A stretch of DNA of 64,000 bases. Origin: Eopsaltria australis. Its lineage: Eukaryota; Chordata; Aves; Passeriformes; Petroicidae. Location of the stretch: assembly GCA_034509425.1 (NCBI GenBank), contig JAVTVJ010000809.1:1-64000 (forward strand). The letters are read 5' to 3'. The translations under genes were made by a program, and so were the position numbers. The notes below the pieces were generated by a model. It had not been told where the DNA came from. It searched no databases and saw only the letters and a list, made by a program, of their open reading frames with translations. Below are positions 60,487 through 64,000 of this stretch, piece after piece. Every line of letters begins with the position of its first letter. Position 1 is the first letter of the stretch.

Positions 60487-63218
60487 CAAGGTAGGTTTCT
60501 ATGGGACTTCCTTCCCTTGCTGTTCATGATACAGCTCTGGTTATGTACTGGTGAACATGAAGGAGCTAATGAAACCATTGGGGCAAGTGCAAGCTGTCAG
60601 ATTGGTCTCTTTGTGTATCAGATTGTTCAAAACTCTACATAAAATAAGTGGAAATAATCCTGAAATTCAGCAGTGTGGCTATTTTTTCCTTTATGTTATT
60701 TATTTCCAAATTTTTGTAATTTTTCAGAAAAATAAATTAGGAAATATTTAAGCTGGACTTGGATATACATATATATTTAATTTTAATGTATTTTTGCTAT
60801 GGATAAATCTCCCAGGGTAGATGTTTCCTTTAATCCCAGAGGAAAAGCCGCAAGCTACATTTTGCAGTTTGTCTCATGGGGCCAATTATGTAAAGGCCAT
60901 CAACCCTGTGTTTCAGAGGCTAAAATTACCAGTTTCCAAGCTTGCTCACGTGTTCACAGGAGGCTCTGCACATGTGTTTGTGTTAATTTTCAGCTCTTAT
61001 GAGCACACAAATTCAAAGAAGGCCTGAGTCACTGTTAAAGCTGTATCCCCTCACCCTTCATATACAGCAGATTGGCTTTACAAATCTATAGCAGGCATTT
61101 TAAGTCTCCTCAGTGAGCAAAGCACATGATATCCATTAATAATTGTCTGTGGTGGTCTGATGGACTCCAAAAGGGTGTAGGAAAAAGACAGGCATGAAAA
61201 GGGACTTAGAGAGAAAAAGTCCCAGCAGAGTTTGGTACTGATTCAGTCTCCTTGGAGTGAATATAGCTGTCATAATCTCTCCTGTAGAAAATAAACATTA
61301 AAAAAGCCAGCTGGCAATTATTCCTCAGGACCATATTTATAGCACAAGGGGATTTTCTTTCTAAAGCACTGTTATGCTTTACTAAAAACATTTTGTATTA
61401 TTTGTGTATTAACTTTTGAAAAGTCATAGGAAAGTGCCATTATTACTAATTAAAAAGAAGTTAAAGAGACATAAATGAAACTCCTACACTGGTCTTTTAT
61501 GCAAAGAATTGATGAGATCCTGAGCAGACACAGTTCTCAGACAGATTCATTAGCTGGTCTCTAACATGCACAATCCAGTTAATGAGCAGAACATACCTGC
61601 CATTTATTCAGATATATCAAGTGATATTTACTCATTTGGGGAAAAGACTGCATATGAAATATAGTTACATGAATGGAAAAAGTTATAAATTTTCAATGGA
61701 GATGGAAGTTAAACACTCCGTTCCTCGCAGACTTAGCTGGGCACTTGAAAGACTGTATGCATGTGCCAGAGAAATGAAACTATAGAAAAGGAGATTTCTT
61801 TTTTTCCTTTTATCCTTTTTGTCTTTTGCACTTTTGACCAAATGGAGATATAATATTTCATTTCAGAAAAACTTTTCCACTTTGCATAATATAATTATTA
61901 TTAGGGAAATAATTATTCATTGAAGCAAAGACTGAGAATGTTAGTGCTGTTACCTTGGAGGCCTAGATCCAGTGAGTTGATAATTATGCATAAAAAGCCA
62001 GATTCAAAGTAGCACATCTCCGGACCAGTACTTGTGGGACTCTTCAAGAAGGCAGAAATCAAATAAAATAAGAATTTGTTCCTGATCTCCCTGGTATTAT
62101 TTGGTTTCTAAACTACTACTCAGAACAAATCTTGTTACTATCATTTTGTTATCTATTGCACAAGATGAGATCTGGACCACTTGAAGTGTTTTTCTCATTG
62201 TGTGCTGGCTGGGAGAGATCTAATTAATGAATTCTGCTGTATTTTCAACACAGCTCTTTGGACTGTCAGTAATTAATGGATCAGTGCATGGCCAAAGGCA
62301 GAAATATAGTTCATCAAAAAGGTTTTTAATTTTCTTCAATGTACTGCTGAATGTTTTGGGGTAAACCAAGGGTGGGTCTTATAGCTCTCACACTTCATAT
62401 CAGCAATTTTCATATCAGCAATTTTCATATCAGCTCATTGTCTGGTTCCATTGAGCTAGGCCCCCCATTTTAAAATTCTGGTGGGACTAGGGGTACCCAA
62501 AGATGTTTGCACTGCAGTAAATAGCATTCATGAATAAAAAAACCCTGAAGGCATTAAGTGAAATTCTGTCCAAAAGAGCAGCTATGCTGACATGGACACT
62601 GGTACCAGTGTCATAGTGACACCCAACCATACCCATGCAGAAATTAATAGGATATAAAATAAAGTCAGCTGAGATAGCTTTAAACATGCTGCTTCAGTTT
62701 CACCATGTATCTAAACTGGTTTAGACAATGCCTCATATTCTCTTGTCCTAATGAACATTAAACCTGAGATGTACAGGAAGTCTCTATCACGGGAGGCAAT
62801 GGAATTATCTGTGTTTCTACTTGAAGTCACTGTAGCACACATATGCACTTTTTTTCTTTTTTCTTTTTTTTTTTTTAGCTTGATCAATGGTCTGAACAAT
62901 TCAAAACTCAGAACAGATCCAGGGAAGGAGCATGGCTAAAAATATCACAAGTCCTGAAAACGCATACATTTGACAATGTAAGGTGTGACTTCAAAGTCCA
63001 TCTGGTGAACTGACTCTGTTTTTAGGGTTATTCAACCCTGTTAGCTCTTTTTCTTAGTCTTAACTAGAAGTAAAAAGTGCACGAAATTAATTGCCAAAAT
63101 TTGGGGCTTAATGCATGGGTTCAAGGTTTTGCCCACAGATTCCTGTTGCTGACAGAAATGGTTTTCAACAGCAACTGCTAATCTGAAATGCTGCAGATTT
63201 TGGTGTGACTGTTTAATA
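60487..63218. other. Non-coding stretch
   Basis: No gene supported. It contains a short exact tandem repeat at 62,396-62,434 and a T-rich tract at 62,849-62,876. Confidence 0.55.
62396..62434. repeat. 15-bp tandem repeat, 2.6 copies
   Basis: CATATCAGCAATTTT occurs twice in exact tandem, followed by a partial CATATCAGC. The exact identity suggests a recent slippage event. Confidence 0.9.
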
Positions 63219-63698
63219 TCATAGAATTTTAGAGTGGTTTGGATTGAAAGAGATCTTAAACATCACTCAATTCTAACCACCCTGTCATGGGCAGGGACAC
63301 CTTTTACTCAACCAAGTTGCTCAAAGCTCCATCCAGCCTGACCTTGAACTTCCAGGGCTGGAGCATCCACAACTCTGGGCAACCTATTTCATGGTCTCAC
63401 CACTCTCATAGCGAAGAATTTCTTCCTAATATCTAATCTAAACCTGCTCTCTTTCCATTTAAAGCAATTACCCCTTGTTCTATCGCTCCACGACTTTGTA
63501 AAAAGTCTCTATCCATCTCTCTTGTAGCCACCTTTAGGTATCAGAAGGTGCTATGAGCCCTTCCTGGAGCCTTTCCCAGGCTGAACAGCCCCAAGTCTCT
63601 TAGCCTGTCCTCATAAGAACGGTGCTCCAGCCCTCTGATCATCTTTGTGACCCTCCTCTGGACTCATTTCAACAGGTCCATGTCCCTCTTATATTGGG
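63219..63698 (-). repeat. CR1 LINE 3' fragment
   Basis: A minus-strand CR1 copy of about 480 bp. From the left it has 'atcatagaattttagagtgg', 'catgggcagggacacctttt', 'ctgggcaacctatttcatgg', 'gaatttcttcctaatatcta', 'caggctgaacagccccaagt' and 'gaccctcctctggactcatt'. It is 5'-truncated. Confidence 0.95.
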
Positions 63699-64000
63699 AA
63701 ATGCTTACTCTTTACCAAAAGCCCTGACAACTTGCTTTCTGGTGATTTGCCCTCTTTAAGAAATTATGTGATAGCAACATTTTTTGCTGCTATTTTCTTT
63801 TCTATTAACAGCTTTTCCATATGAGATAAAGTTGCCATCACTTCTGTGGTTTGATCTGCACAGCTTTAAAGAGACGTGTGTGCTATTAGCTGTGTCTATC
63901 AGATGTTTGGATCTCTCTTCTAATACCAGCTCATGGTCAGATAATACCATTGATTACTAAGCAGAGTTGTCCATTGATTTTGCTAGACTGCTGGAAAATC
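63699..64000. other. Non-coding end of window
   Basis: No feature recognised in the last 300 bases. Confidence 0.5.

Noticed and set aside
1..64000. CRISPR array, operon, bacterial or phage genes
   Set aside because: No regularly spaced repeats and no dense coding. The CR1 and LTR content shows vertebrate nuclear DNA.

Overview
The window reads as nuclear DNA of a bird, possibly a songbird. It is AT-rich and mostly non-coding. It carries at least seven CR1 non-LTR retrotransposon fragments with the usual avian 3' end (…TTCCAACCTAAATGATTCTGTGAT), long-terminal-repeat (LTR) elements with clean target-site duplications (TSDs), and one strong CpG island. No continuous host protein gene is visible. 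The only host coding sequence I can support is one short first exon.

Layout. 1-14,090: non-coding, probably intron of a minus-strand gene, with one CR1 fragment. 14,090-15,960: CpG island holding a minus-strand exon (14,853-14,947) with a strong-context ATG, a signal-peptide-like N-terminus and a GTAAGT splice donor. The rest of that gene should lie leftward. 15,960-27,785: non-coding DNA with two CR1 3' ends and simple repeats. 27,786-35,106: a complete minus-strand, gammaretrovirus-like endogenous retrovirus with two LTRs, a 4-bp ATAG TSD, a primer-binding site, gag-pro-pol, a polypurine tract and no env. 35,107-64,000: non-coding DNA with a CR1 carrying reverse-transcriptase remnants, two long solo LTRs of a second family (37,269-38,887 minus; 58,964-60,481 plus), a solo LTR of the provirus family (43,818-44,245), a diverged tandem duplication and three more CR1 copies.

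The most striking object is the provirus. From the gag start position (34,167) to the pol terminator (28,435) one reading frame of about 1,911 codons can be followed with no frameshift, yet it holds 23 premature stop codons. The two LTRs differ at only 5 of about 441 positions plus one indel. The stops fall largely where related proteins have Trp (TGG read as TAG, TAA or TGA). The gag start is ATA followed by Gly, the protease active-site Asp and Gly codons read AAT and AGA, and a Gly next to the integrase C-terminal domain reads Arg. All are G-to-A on the viral coding strand, mostly in GG dinucleotides. This looks like cytidine-deaminase hypermutation of the minus-strand cDNA before integration, not slow decay.

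The provirus leader also holds a tRNA-like stretch with a near-perfect B-box. The second LTR family has its TATA-like box near the LTR start and its poly(A) signal about 1.2 kb downstream, an unusual geometry.
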